A program made the position numbers and the translations under genes. DNA of 64,000 nucleotides from Prunus persica (taxonomy: Eukaryota > Streptophyta > Magnoliopsida > Rosales > Rosaceae), in assembly GCF_000346465.2 (NCBI RefSeq), contig NC_034012.1:9532294-9596293 (forward strand), written 5' to 3'. The notes under the pieces are model-generated. The model was not told the DNA's origin, did no database searches, and was given only the letters and a program-made list of their open reading frames with translations. Below, piece by piece: positions 11,811 to 23,872 of this stretch (positions are counted from its first letter, which is position 1; the number at the start of each line of letters is the position of its first letter).

Positions 11811-13709
11811 ACATTCGTTTTTAATTTTAACATTTTTTTTATTAGTCGAGTCATGCAAAACATTGGTGTTTATGTTTCGGTAATACTGTTTTAATCTGTG
11901 ATAGAATTGAAGGTTTGGCCCGCGTTGCCTTCTTCAGTTTTTCGTGCTGAATCCAGCCATATAAGGCTCGTAATTTGCTGACTTTTCGTTTGGAAGTTAT
12001 AGCTGTTTTTCTGAACAGGGGTCTGGAACTCGAATATTTCTGCGATTATGTACTGTGATCTGTATTTAAAGTCAGTTTTCATCTGTTTTTCTGGTATTTG
12101 TCTAAAGAAAAGTTGTGCATTTGTTTGTCTATTTTCTGAGCATATAGGGCTTGTCAAAATCTGTGCAATGCTTTGTGAGATAATTGTTGAAAACTGATCT
12201 GAGGTCGAAATTGAAAAGAAGCAGTTTTTCTGATGAAATGTAAATTCTAGTTAAAGCTATTACTTTTTCTTGCTAATAGAGATGCATATGCCATGTTTTG
12301 ATCATGAATGCTTTACTAACGTGTTGCCATGAAGGGTTATTGCATTATAATCTTTGCACTTCACAATACCACATTCGTAATGTTTTGGTGGACAAGGTTG
12401 CTATGCTCGAATGACTATGGAATATTAGTGGAGACTGCATTTGTGAGATAATTGAGCCAAAAGCCATTCTTTGAGAGGGGTTTTATTGTTTCTACTCTTA
12501 AACACTCTTCAATTTTTATTTTTATTTTTCTTAATTAGATTGCTCTCATTAGGTTTGTATTAGATACTAAAGAATTTTCTTATTTTTGTAGGTACGTCGC
12601 TTCCAAGTTGGATGGACCATAAGAGATGATGTTAGGCTATGCATGTTTTCACCCTCTAAAAGACTTTTCATCCTACCCTTTTGTGTGCATCATTAACTCC
12701 TTTGTAACCAAACACTTAGCCCTTCCTTCATCACCCCTACTATCTTTTAACCTATATAACCCGTTTCTAAGCCATACCTTACAGCTTAGGATGTGCCAAA
12801 GTGATGAAAATAAGAAGGTTGAGCTCTACACCAAAGAATTGGCGTGTACCGAGGTGTTTGTGCAAAATTGCAAGAAGAAAAAAAAAAGTATAAGAAAAGA
12901 GAAGAAAAGGAAATATTTTGCAAATCCAAAGAATAAAAGTTCAAAATCACTCCAAATGGAGTAGAAAATTGCACAATCCCTGGACGCTGAGTGGTATAAA
13001 AAGTTCAAAAAGAGCTGGCCGTATATGTGATCGTGAATAATGCTTTGGTATGTCCTAAGTTTTTGTTATTCCTTTCCTTTCTTTCTTAACCCGAACCGAG
13101 CCTTTCATTACAACCAAAGTAAAAGACCTAACTGATCTTTTGGGAAATCTTTCTTGGAGGTGAGGTATGTACTCTAATTCTTAGTATTCGATTCTTTTCA
13201 TGAGACATTATTTTCAAAAATTGCCATTCTTCAAGCTAAGCATATGTGTTAATATTTGATTTCCATTACATAACTTCATACACATATGTGACATTTGAGT
13301 GTAAGCCTAGGACTCTGAGAGAAAAATTATAGAGTGATATCCGGTGAGGATTAGAGTCAAGGCGAAATAATTCCATGGCGTTTGAGTGTGGCTGTCTTTA
13401 AGCTTTGATGTTATGAGTTTTGGTATTACACATTACACTATGATGCAATTTACTCAAGGTGGCATATCTTTAGTGATGCAAATGTGATTGGCATGCATTG
13501 GTTTTTATTAGCCTGTTTAAAGTGGTGTCTTTAGCTCTTTTGTTTTGTAGTAAAACGTTTGTGGGTATCGTGACTGGTAAACCCTCAGGAGACACAACTC
13601 CTCCAACTAGGGACACCTAGAGGTTTAACGGCTTGTGGCACATGCTAAGTGCCATCGAGTTTACCTGCGATTCAGTTAGTTTTTGTTTTGTGTTTGTTTT
13701 AATTTCTAA

Positions 13710-13748
13710 TTTTGCTCGAGGACTAGCAAAAGATAGGTTTGAGGTAGT
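13710..13748 (+). other. 3' polypurine-like tract with upstream hairpin
   Basis: TTTTGCT and AGCAAAA (7-bp arms) flank a loop containing GAGGAC, followed by GATAGGTTTGAGGTAGT immediately before the 3' LTR. This is the expected place for plus-strand DNA priming, although the tract is interrupted by pyrimidines. Confidence 0.6.
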
Positions 13749-14988
13749 TTGATAGATTCATATTTTGCATATATAATCTATCTTTATTTGCATTGTTTTC
13801 ATGTGAAATTGGTTAGTTTAATGCGTTTGGTGAAGATTTTGTAGGAAATCATACCTAGCAAGGCTTTGGAGCAAATTGTGGGTATCGGCTGGACCCTTGA
13901 GAATACTTTCCTATTTTCCCTTTAAAACCCCAAAGCAAATTCCCTCTTTGACTAAGCCGCATGTTACTTCCTTTTGAGAATAGGTCTTAGTTTTTCTAAT
14001 ATTCCTATTTTTCCTTTCCTTCCTAAATAAATATTATCTTCCTTATTTTTGGAGGAGTCCCTTGGCCTATAAATACAAAGCGTTAACCTAATAGCCAGGG
14101 CATCTTTTTTCCACCATCGTCTTCTCTACCATATTTTTCCACCAACTTTCATTCAACCAGAGAAATATCAGAGGAAGCCAAGAATTTGCTGCTGCATTAT
14201 TTGAGGAGCTTTTGAAGGTGTTCCTGTGAAGATTCTGAAGATCAAGTCCATCGGCCAAATTGGTTTTATGACAATAATTCTCTTGTTTATATTTTCTTCT
14301 GTCATGAACTAATTTCCCTTGCTAGGGCTACGATGTAGCCTAACCTTGAATACTTAATTTCTATCGTTATATTAATTTCTGATTATTATCTCATGTTGAG
14401 TATTTGTTACTGTTCTTAATGATTTAAATATCTAGCTAGTATTTAATTGATGATCCAAGCGGAGACCGAGAGGAGATGTTTGGTGTTTGCTTCTTGTAAC
14501 AAATACCATGACTTGAATGAGTGCCCGAGAGGGACTACCATGACTCATGCAGTTTTCTTGTAGGTTCTCATAGAACTTAATGGGTTCTTGGTTTTCTAAA
14601 TCCGTTGCTCGAGAGAGAATGGGTTGTTAATTGAGAATACTTTTGGTTGAGCCCGAGAGGGGATATCGAATGAATTAGGAGAAACCAACTGTCAGCATGG
14701 ATAGTAATTAGGGTTAATTGGCTATAAGAATTAAGTAGAATTGGTTATGGTGAAGTCGGATGCTCTAGTGTCTCATCATCTTAATTTTCTATTGTTAATT
14801 AAATTGTTATTTTTCATAATTGTTTTAGTTTTCTTAAAATTAATCAATCTTCTTAATCAACTGTTCAAATAAACTTATGCATTAATCATAATTGGTAGTT
14901 AATAGGAAATTACAGTCTTCGTGGGAACGACACTCTACTTATTTCTATATTACTTGTATGGATTGTGCGCTTGCAATAATTTCACAAC
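13749..14988 (+). repeat. 3' LTR (1240 bp)
   Basis: Same sequence and length as 4911-6150 by eye. It ends ...TTCACAAC and is followed by the target duplication CGAGC at 14989-14993. It lies about 0.9 kb upstream of the DOG1-like gene and points towards it. Confidence 0.93.
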
Positions 14989-14993
14989 CGAGC

Positions 14994-15605
14994 CCTAAGT
15001 TCTCTAATATTATTGCTTGAAGTAAGTAGTCGTATACCAAAACACTTAGTAAAAGAGAGGTTATTTGTATGACTCCCAATCTTGGTGGCAGAAAATATAA
15101 ACGAACTGATATTATTGTATCATTGTAATTCAAGTGATTAAAAGAATATATTCATGAACATAATCAGGGTACGTAGAGTGCATACCAAATCTATTAACTA
15201 AATTTTATTTATCAAATGATGCAGCGGTATTTGATTAATTCAAATGTGATTTTACTTTAAACATATATCGATAGCTGACAAGTAAGGTATCAACATGTAT
15301 AGTAACTCATCTTTTATCACTTCAATTTAGTACATAAATTTGGTGTGGGTGCCTGGTAGCATATATACTTTGGATATATATTAATTTCTAGCTTAATTTC
15401 CTTCTTTGGCTGCTTATCTGTTGGTGGTTATCTATCCTTCCAAGAATAGGTTGTATCTTTTTCCTCACGGAGAAGCAAACCAACCAACCTGAACCTACTG
15501 CAAAATTGCCTCACTAATTAGCATGCACAGAAAAAGCAAAACAAACGCATACCCCCACAACATATATTTTCTTGGATTTTAAGTTTTGATTCAAATAAAA
15601 GTTGT
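14994..15605. other. Upstream region of the DOG1-like gene
   Basis: AT-rich, without a recognisable gene or repeat. Promoter sequence for 15859-16741 is expected towards its right end and up to 15858, but no single element stands out. Confidence 0.35.
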
Positions 15606-15858
15606 TTGGCATCTAGTCCAACTGGCACTAAAAATTACAGAGACCGCCGTCTATCAAACAGAAAACATTTCACCATCTTCTTCCACGTAGCCAAGTACGT
15701 GCCTCGTTGTCACTCCATCACCAATAACAAAACCTCACGCCCCATACACACATCCAAATTGGCATCAGAACCAAACCCCAAAAAAACCCTTCAAACCCTC
15801 TCTCAACCCAGTTTTCCATCCAACGGAAAAAACCAACCACCACCCAAAAGTCCCAACA

Positions 15859-16741
15859 ATGAGCAGCAGCAGCTTCACCAGCTTCTACGAGACTTGGTTC
15901 GAGCAGCTCCACAACCTCGTCCACCAGCTCTCCACCTGTCCCAGACCCCCCACCACCCCTGACCACCACCACCACCTCCTACACGTCGTCCAGAAAGTCA
16001 TGTCCCACTACGACGAGTACTACCGAGTCAAGGCCCTGGCCGCCGAGCGCGACGCCCTGGCCGTCTTCGTCGCCCCGTGGGCCACCACCCTCGAGCGCTC
16101 CCTCCACTGGATCGCAGGCTGGCGCCCCACCACCGCCTTCCACCTCGTCTACTCCGAGTCCTCCATCCACTTCGAGGCCCACATCGTCGACATCCTCCGC
16201 GGTTTTAGCACCGGAGACCTCGGGGACCTCTCCCCCTCCCAGTTCCGCCGCGTCAGCGAACTCCAATGCGAAACTGTAAGCACACCCTATAAATTAACCA
16301 CCAACATTAACAACCGCATTCCCTATTTCTATTTATAACTAACGATCAAATTGTTAAGAGAATTTAACTCTGCTGTCATGTGTTGAATTTCTTCTTCCAA
16401 AAACTTTATTTGTACTAATCAGCGCGATATTTTTTGTAATTCATTTAATTAATTGCTTTGTTTTCTAGGTGAAAGAGGAGAATGCGATATCGGAGGAGTT
16501 GTCGGAGTGGCAAGAGGGGGCGAGTGAGCTGATGGGGGCATGCACGAATCTGGATATGAAGATGGGTCGGCTGGTGACCGTGTTGAAGAAGGCTGATAAT
16601 CTGAGGCTGAGAACGGTGAGGAAGGTGGTGGAGTTGTTGACACCACAGCAGGCTGTGGAGTTTTTGATTGCTGCTGCTGAGTTGCAGTTTGGGGTCCGTG
16701 GCTGGGGAATGAATCAGGACCGTCAACGTGGGAATGTCTGA
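15859..16741 (+). CDS. DOG1-domain protein (DOG1-like), two exons, 229 aa
   Basis: Exon 1 is 15859-16275 and exon 2 is 16469-16741, joined in phase 0 by a GT-AG intron. The protein starts SFYETWFEQL, has YYRVKALAAERDALAVF and a W-rich centre (SLHWIAGWRPTTAFHLVY). It ends LRLRTVRKVVELLTPQQAVEFLIAAAELQFGVRGWG, which is the usual layout of the plant DOG1/TGA-type domain without a bZIP region. DOG1 proteins control seed dormancy; DOG1-like paralogues have varied, often seed-related roles, so the exact function here is unknown. The length is typical of the family. Exon 1 is strongly C-ending and CpG-rich while exon 2 favours G and T, an abrupt change in base use. The start was chosen because the domain begins right after it. 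Confidence 0.88.
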
Positions 16742-17603
16742 TTTTTCTGGTCATCGTGATTGTGATCGGACGGTGGTTATTGTTCGTTGGCGGATGTCAA
16801 TTGGGTATGCGTTTGTACTTTGTTTGCAGCTATGCAGGTTGTTTAAAATGTTTCTTTTTGTTTAACAAAATGGATATTGTTGTGTTTCGTATCATCCATC
16901 AGCACCGTTGGATAATAAAAGACTCGCACTAGATGCACCGTTGGATCTGTTTAATTGAATGATTCGTACAAGGAAAACAAGATGAAAATGAAACAAAGGA
17001 GACAAAAAGCTTCGTCAAAGGGCAAAGTTGATGGCAGTTAAAGTTACATTTCGACGTGTCTTCGTATGAGCGTCCAAGGCCATGCATGCGGACACTTGTA
17101 TTTTTTGCATGGATGACGTGTCGTGCTGAGGGCACTCTCTGCACTGCCTCTCAATAACAAGAACCACGATTTCACCTCAAAAATAAATAATCATTTTTGT
17201 TCTTTTTCACAAGAAAATATTCCAACTTATTTTCCGTTCTATTTTAGTCTAATTTAAATTATGGGAATGTGGATTTAAATTTGTTATATTTTAGTCTAAT
17301 TTAAATTATGGGAATGTGGATTCGAATTTGATACAGAGTGAGGAGATACGATTTTTGTTAAGTGAGATATTGGAGAAAGCCAAATTAATTATAGCTTCGG
17401 CACTTATTAGCTTGTATTCCATCTATTATTTTGGAGTTTAGGATTACTTGTCCATGTGGAGTTGGATATTCTTTCTGTACATTCATTCAGTTTTTAAGGT
17501 TGGTATGAGTGGTGGTGTGAGAGTGAGATTTGATAAGCAAGTGATATTGACCATTTTGCTTATGTGTATCGTTAAGAATTTGATGGGTAATTGTTTAATT
17601 TTA
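16742..17603. other. Spacer with a 47-bp tandem duplication
   Basis: This holds the 3' flank of the DOG1-like gene and then AT-rich sequence. Two tandem copies of a 47-bp unit (beginning ATTTTAGTCTAATTTAAATT) lie at about 17241-17334 with one or two differences. No gene is supported. Confidence 0.45.
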
Positions 17604-18333
17604 GGGCATGTTTACGTATCAGTAATGGGTATGGGAGGAAAGGGAATGATTTCCATTCCTGACTTCCCCTGCGTTTACTTGCAATCAGGAATGAAAAAAT
17701 AAGTGGGCCCCACCTCAAAATCCGTAATCACATTCCCTCAAAACTAGGTATCAGATCGACTAGGGGGGACTAGTCGATACGATTCCCATTCCTGCTTTCT
17801 CTTATTAACTTCCAAAAATACCCTTACCACTTTACTATAATTCCAAAATAACTCAAACCCTAAAAAAAATAAAAATACACGCCAGAAGAAGTTCAAACAA
17901 CTCAAACCCTTAACGTTACAACACAGGTGACTTCTTTTGTGAATTTTATCTCACTTGATCAAAGATTTCTTAGCCAGGTTAGCTTGTCTAGCTTTTGGTT
18001 CAGAATAAATTGCTGATAATTTTCTTTGATAACGGATTCCCTCTTACTGATTAATTCAAAACCCCTTTTCCTATAGCTTTTGGTTTTGGGTGAATTTTAT
18101 ATATGTGATGTGGTGAAAATGTGTAGGGCATTTTAGTAATCAAATTAATTTGGATTCTGATTCATGAAAATTAGTAAACAATAACAATGGGAATCAACCC
18201 CATTCCTTTACTAATTTCGTATGTTTAGTAAACAGCTTAATGGGAATGATTCTTCCCATACCGATTCAGTAGTTCCCCGATTCCTAAATTATCTGATTCC
18301 TTACTTTCTCCATTACTGATACGTAAACATGCC
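17604..18333. mobile_element. Tourist-like MITE (PIF/Harbinger), 730 bp
   Basis: Terminal inverted repeats of 24 bp match perfectly (17605-17628 against 18310-18333); they start GGCATGTTTACGTATCAG. TTA target duplications flank the element at 17601-17603 and 18334-18336. It has no transposase. The TTA duplication and GGC-type terminus indicate the PIF/Harbinger (Tourist) class. Confidence 0.82.
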
Positions 18334-18597
18334 TTAATGTATTCATTTTTAGTGAAGGGTTGAGTGAAATCTTTCCATCCTTCTAAGTATTGTTGAGATA
18401 CTTCTTTACATGTTGGCAGCAAAATTACAAATGAGAAAAAAGTGCATTTTGTCATACCAAAAAAAAAAAAAAAAATCTTGTATAAAAATTAACATTGATT
18501 TTGTTGGTCAATTAGAAATAACTAAAAATATTTTTGACATATTTAGTGATATATTCATTCTTAGCACTAGTAATATAGATAAACTCTACACTATTTA

Positions 18598-18907
18598 GGG
18601 CCAGTTTGATATTGCTGTGCTGTGAAAATAATCGCTGTCAAATTTACTGTTAAAAGTGTTGTTAGTACTTATTTTCGCATAATTAGAAAATAATTGCCAC
18701 ATAATCATTAAATCCAGTGCCTTTTCGAAATTGATTCCTGCATAATCAGAAAATGAAAGCCCCTTATTAGCTGCTTTCCCTTATAGTTTTCTCTCACAAC
18801 AATTTTTAACAATAAATGATTTTCTTATAGTTTACCAAACGGACTAGGCTTCATTAAATTTTTAAAAAATCACTTATCACTCCAAATAAGCAATGCCAAA
18901 TGAGCGC
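18598..18907. mobile_element. Second MITE, probably Tourist-like, 310 bp
   Basis: Imperfect inverted termini (GGGCCAGTTTGATATTGCT at the left; the complement of AGCAATGCCAAATGAGCGC at the right) are flanked by TTA at 18595-18597 and 18908-18910. It is non-coding. The termini are more diverged than in the MITE at 17604, suggesting an older insertion. Confidence 0.5.
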
Positions 18908-18910
18908 TTA

Positions 18911-19457
18911 ATTTCTATAAAAAAAATAAACAAAAAAAAATGACAGCTAACCTTATTTAATTTAATTTTAATTATAAAATTACTTTAATAACTTATTGAG
19001 TGTTTTGAATTTTTTTATGAGATTTTGAGATTGGGCTTGTTTTAAGAAATTGATGTCAGTTTTGTAATTTATAAAAAGTTCGAAGCCTCTTTATTATATT
19101 TTAAATGGGCTTTGGATGTGTTTCTAAAGTACATTTCATATAGGGCTTTTATATAATTTGAGTCCTTATATTGAGTATAATAGTGAATCTCTCAATAATT
19201 TTTTACTAATTTTGTTAAAAAAATTATCAGGGGGTTAAAGTAAAAAAAGAAAAAAAGAATTGGAGACGCGTTCGAGATAACGAGTACAACTTACAAGTAA
19301 ATAGCTGGTCGTTACTGGTTGGTTACAGTCTTTTGCCGCTTGCGGCTTCAGCTATTCTGTTGAATTGACCCAGTCAAACTCCCACCACCCTTTCATTACA
19401 CCTCTAATCTCACAATCCCGTCATCCAACACCAATTTACATCTGTCTCTACAACTTC
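18911..19457. other. AT-rich spacer before the tubby-like gene
   Basis: No gene or repeat recognised. The right part is presumably promoter of the gene starting at 19669. Confidence 0.35.
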
Positions 19458-19465
19458 CACGTGTC
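19458..19465 (+). promoter_or_regulatory. ABRE/G-box upstream of tubby-like gene
   Basis: CACGTGTC lies 211 bp upstream of the ATG. This is the core of ABA-response elements bound by bZIP factors. A telo-box-like run (AAACCCTAACCCTAA at 19638-19652) sits in the probable 5' leader. Function is inferred from motif and position only. Confidence 0.4.
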
Positions 19466-19668
19466 GCATCCTCACTCCCTTATTGGGCCTCCAACTCTCA
19501 CCCGTCACAGCCTGTCAATTTACCACAAATCATTTTTTATTTTCTCATATTCATCATCGACCTCTACCACTCTCGCTCCCTCGCTCTTCCTCTCTCCATA
19601 AGAGGAAAAAATCTCTTTACCAATGTCTACGAGATCGAAACCCTAACCCTAAGCCCCAATCCCAAGCC

Positions 19669-22600
19669 ATGTCTCTGAGGAAAGCCTTGCTCTCTCGGAA
19701 ATTCTCCAAATCGTTTAGAGAATTGAAATTTCGAGACGATGATCAGGCGCGTGGTGGAGACCGCCGAGTCGCGCGCGGCGACTCGGCCGAGTTGGACCGA
19801 GTCGCGGACTATGCCGACTCGTCGTCATCGTCCTCGTGGTCGACTATGCTGCCGGAGCTCCTCGGCGAGATCATACAGAGAGTAGAGAACAGCGAGGACA
19901 AGTGGCCTAACCGCCAAAACGTCGTCGCTTGCGCCTGTGTCTGCAAGCGGTGGAGGGATATTACCAAGCAGATCGCGCGCTCGCCTTCCTACAGTGGCAA
20001 AATTACGTTCCCTTCTTGCCTTAAACAGGTATTCCCTTGGCAATATCATCTTCGATTGATTGAATTATTTTTTTAAATAGTATTTAGGTTTTTTTAGTTT
20101 GCGATTTGAATAGTCTCCTTAGGAGATCGATCAGGATTGTCTGAAAGTTTGCTAATTTAGTGGAGGATTTTGCTTTCTGCAATTTCACTATTAGAATCTG
20201 AAATGATGATAAACTTTTCTTGGATGATGGCAAAATCAAGAGTTGGAAATGGTTTAAAACCTTAAAGGGTCGCAAATTCATAATGGGGCTCTTCTGTGAT
20301 TGGAGTGAATTTGCGTAACTCAGAAGTTTTTGAGTAAGTTTTGAAGAAGGTGCATGATATAAAAACACACCGAATTTCAACGTTCTATCCCATTTTGGAG
20401 CCGTTTTGGTTTCCCATTTCGAATTAGTTTATGACCGTTAAATGAAAATTTGGAATTTAAAAGCACTATATGCACTGGCCACAGAGTTCAAAGAAGTTCG
20501 TAAAATTTGATTTCATTGTTTTGTGTGTCTTAAAAACAATACTTTTATGGGTTTCCCTATAAATAAGTTATTTTTGTGTTTTGCAAAACAAAATCTAACC
20601 TGTTGATGTTGTGGTTGCAGAAATTATGGATTTTCTGGCAGATTATTGTTATTGTTACTCTTAGATAATGAACGAAGCTTAATCGTAGTCCTTACATATA
20701 AAAGAGAATGAACTATCAAGATTATTTGGTTAGCTATGTTTTCAGGCATTTCTTGAAGAGAGATTGAAGTTTTAAAACTAAGTTGCTTCTGGTTTGTCAT
20801 TGACAATATTGATGTGTTCAGTGATTCATTGAATTTAGTGGTTTGTAATAACTGATTTGCAATTGGTTGTCTTATTTCTTTGTGATTCTTGCAGCCAGGA
20901 CCATGCGATTTTCCCCATCAATGTCTAATAAAACGAAACAAGAAGACCTCAACATTTTACCTTTATCTTGCATTTACCCCATGTGAGTATGTACATGAGA
21001 ACAACTTCTGGAATGACTTCCTCCTATATGTCTTCAGAAGCTGTTTTACTCTTACTAATTCAAATTTTGACCTGCAAGTCATTGAAGGCATATTCAAAAG
21101 GGGCACTTTCGTGGTCTGAACCTTTAAGTTGACTTTTCATTAACTAAAAAATGGAGACTTTTTGCTGGTGATTAAATTCCTAAGTTGACTTGACTCAGCA
21201 AGATCTGTCTAAGACTTTTTGAACAAAACTTTAGTTTCCTGGTCTTACATGATTTTGACTTGAATGTCAGATATCGATTTAGTTTAAACCTTTAATATAA
21301 CCTATAAGTTTTAAACGGGTATTGCTTGCCTGAAGAAATTATTGAACGGCACTTAGTCAATGCTGAAAGATACTCATTAAATACACTTATAAGTTTGTGA
21401 AGTTAAGTTACTGTGTTTTCTTTTTGTCTGAGAAATTTCTCTGATTTTAGATTACTGACATAAACAAATTATTGTTATGGTATTGTGTTGGTTGTGCATA
21501 AATTGAGGCTATAGATAAATGTTGCTTCCTTATTAATTCTTGTGTTGTATGTATCGCAGTTGATCTTTTGTTTTATTTGGCACTTTGTGAGTGGTTTGTG
21601 ACATGCTAATGGTTATTTTGTCTTTTTTGTGCTCTGTGATATTTCTTTTTCTCTCTCCTTCCCAGCATTCACAGATAAGGGAAAGTTTCTTTTAGCAGCA
21701 CGAAGATATAGGCGTGGCTCTCACACTGAGTATATTATATCGCTTGATGCTGATGACATATCCCAAGGAAGCAATGCTTATGTGGGAAAACTAAGGTAAG
21801 GCATTCTTCTTAAGAGAGTTAAGGTGATTGATTATGTGATGTAGTTCCTTCTGATCGTTTTTAGTGGGTAGTAACATATAATGTCTTCTGGTTTAAGGAC
21901 CTTCATATGTTGAGAACTATATTTTGAACTACATATAAGAGGTTTCAGTCCAGTACCAAGTTAGGTTGATATGATTACAATTTTGAACCAGTTTGACACT
22001 GGGTTTTCATTAGTTTGCATTTCAGAGAAATTGGACTGTAAAGGTCAATTGACTTCACGATGAAACCAAAATTTTATGGTCTCAAAATTTGTGCTCTTTT
22101 AAACCCCCAACCAGTCATATTTCAAGATCTATTGAATTACAACAACAAATTTCAATGTTAACCCGTTTCTCATCTGCACTCTTATTTAATGCCAAACCCT
22201 TTTGCAGCTCGGATTTTCTGGGCACCAATTTTACAATCTATGACAGCCAGCCGCCGCATACTGGTGCAAAGCCTGCTAGCAGCAGGTCTACCCGCCGTTT
22301 CGCAAGCAAGCAAATAAGCCCCCAAGTTCCAGCAGGCAACTTTGAAGTTGGGCAGGTCTCTTACAAGTTCAACCTTCTAAAATCAAGAGGTCCAAGGAGG
22401 ATGGTCTGCCCGCTTAATTGCCCACCATCAGGTGAAACTGCAATTGGTAAACCTTTGGAAAAATCCAAGATGAAGAAACCAGAATCTACCAGTTCTGGCT
22501 ACACCATCTTGAGGAATAAAGCTCCAAGATGGCATGATCAGTTGCAGTGCTGGTGTTTGAATTTCCATGGTCGGGTCACAGTAGCATCAGTGAAGAACTT

Positions 22601-22781
22601 TCAACTGGTTGCGACAGTGGACCCAAGCCAGTCAGGGGGGAAAGGAGATGAGGAAACGGTTCTTCAGTTTGGAAAAGTGGGTGATGATACGTTCACGATG
22701 GATTATAGGCAGCCCTTGTCAGCCTTCCAGGCATTTGCTATTTGCCTTACCAGCTTTGGCACAAAACTGGCTTGTGAGTAA
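19669..22781 (+). CDS. Tubby-like F-box protein, four exons, 383 aa
   Basis: Exons are 19669-20028, 20895-20982, 21666-21795 and 22208-22781, all with GT-AG introns and a consistent frame. An F-box lies at residues ~57-103 ([17 protein letters not shown] ... [10 protein letters not shown]). The C-terminal tubby domain follows, with [70 protein letters not shown] and [18 protein letters not shown] at the extreme end, as in the family. Plant tubby-like proteins attach to phosphoinositides at the plasma membrane and may act as SCF ubiquitin ligase adaptors; targets are unknown here. Length is normal. The residue created at the last splice junction is Ser where Arabidopsis relatives have Arg, which looks like simple substitution. 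An upstream in-frame extension exists but the [19 protein letters not shown] start matches the family. Confidence 0.92.
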
Positions 22782-23872
22782 GATAATTTCTTTTGTTACT
22801 TTTATCTTTTATTTAAGAAGCTGGTGCTGGTGCCTTTGGATGTTTCCATTTATGTGCTCCACTCTACATAAAGAGAATTCAATGGTTATGTTTCGATCGG
22901 AGGATGCTTATATTGTAAATGTTGCTTTTGTATGATTATGTCATGGGTTGCTGTTGAAATCTTCGGTGGTTCATAATTTTATGTAAATTTTGAAAATAAT
23001 TGGAAGGATGTGGGTTTGAAGGTTGGTGTCGTAGTTTTGCGGTCACGTCACATGTTTGAATGGCTTTGGAAAAAATAACAAGGAAGATTCTTTTTTCCAC
23101 TCTTTGGTTAGGGCTTAGAACCAGGTTGGACATATATCAATCCTTTGGATTGACTTTTAATGAAGGGCACTATGACTTACTGATCAAAATTCGAAACGAA
23201 AATGAAACAAGAATGAAGAACTCAATCTTTTGTTAAGTAGTCAACTGAGAAATAAAAACCAACTCTGAGCTCAGATCGGCCTGGGGCTGGGGCTGGAGCT
23301 GGAGGTCCCAACTTCAACATTTCGGGTTCAGTATTTGTGAGTCTTTGGGATCTGCTAATGTACAAAACAAATTCATCCAATATATCAGTCTCTCTTTTGC
23401 AAATGCTACCGTCGGCACTAAATCTTAATTTTACTCTAATTGGTTCTTCACATTGTAGCGTACATATTCAAGTTATGAATTGAAGAGTCACCTAGCTAAT
23501 GCTTTACTAAAAGAAACTACAATATTAATTTATTCTTAATAGTAACAATACTCTTGAGAAAAAATATACAGAATACATCAGTGCCGAGATAGAATTTCAT
23601 TAAAGATTTACTCTTTCCAATGATGCTTGTCCTTCTTTGGAAGAGTAGAACTCTATCTATACAGTACTTATCGCAACTTAAAAGTATGACTTCACATTCC
23701 CTTCTTTTCTTCAATGATATACCCGAATCTTGATTGTGACCAGGCTCAGTTCTCTCAGGCTTGTCATGCAAGGTTCCATAAAAGCATTGTAATACTATGA
23801 CGCAAAGTATATATCACAAACATGAAAAAGTCACCTGAAACTCGGTCAATATTATCACTGTTCACAAAGGGT
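22782..23872. other. Convergent 3' flanks
   Basis: This interval separates the 3' end of the tubby-like gene (plus) from the 3' end of the repeat-exon gene (minus). It should hold both 3' UTRs. No additional gene is supported. Confidence 0.4.

Larger units (their letters stand above)
11613..13748 (+). other. Non-coding 3' tail of the retrotransposon
   Basis: About 2.1 kb separate the pol stop from the 3' LTR, where many Athila relatives carry an env-like frame. Only short frames occur here (for example 12626-12964, 112 codons, Lys-rich at its end), with no signal-anchor pattern I would defend. It begins with a hairpin and polypurine-like motif (11770-11810) and ends with a similar one (13710-13748). 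Confidence 0.6.
4911..14988 (+). mobile_element. Complete Athila-type Ty3/gypsy LTR retrotransposon
   Basis: The element is 10,078 bp with two 1240-bp LTRs, a primer-binding site, an intact gag-pol frame, a ~2.1 kb non-coding tail and a polypurine-like tract before the 3' LTR. The target-site duplication CGAGC is at 4906-4910 and 14989-14993. The two LTRs have the same length and I found no differences when reading them side by side, which implies a very recent insertion. The integrase and RT sequences and the Asp-tRNA-type primer site fit the Athila/Tat group. Athila elements often carry an env-like frame 3' of pol; none is present here. The terminal bases (TTGATAG at the start, CACAAC at the end) are set by the target duplication and are not the usual simple TG...CA, so either boundary could be off by a base. 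Confidence 0.93.

Noticed and set aside
12626..12964. 112-codon frame in the 3' tail of the retrotransposon as an env-like gene
   Set aside because: Too short, ends in a low-complexity Lys-rich stretch, and shows no signal or anchor pattern comparable to Athila env-like proteins.
15718..16266. Minus-strand Gly/Val/Asp-rich frames over the DOG1-like exon 1
   Set aside because: Open only because of the C-ending codon bias on the sense strand; no domain and no splice support.
19637..19652. Interstitial telomere repeat
   Set aside because: Only about two AAACCCT units; short telo-boxes are common in plant 5' leaders.
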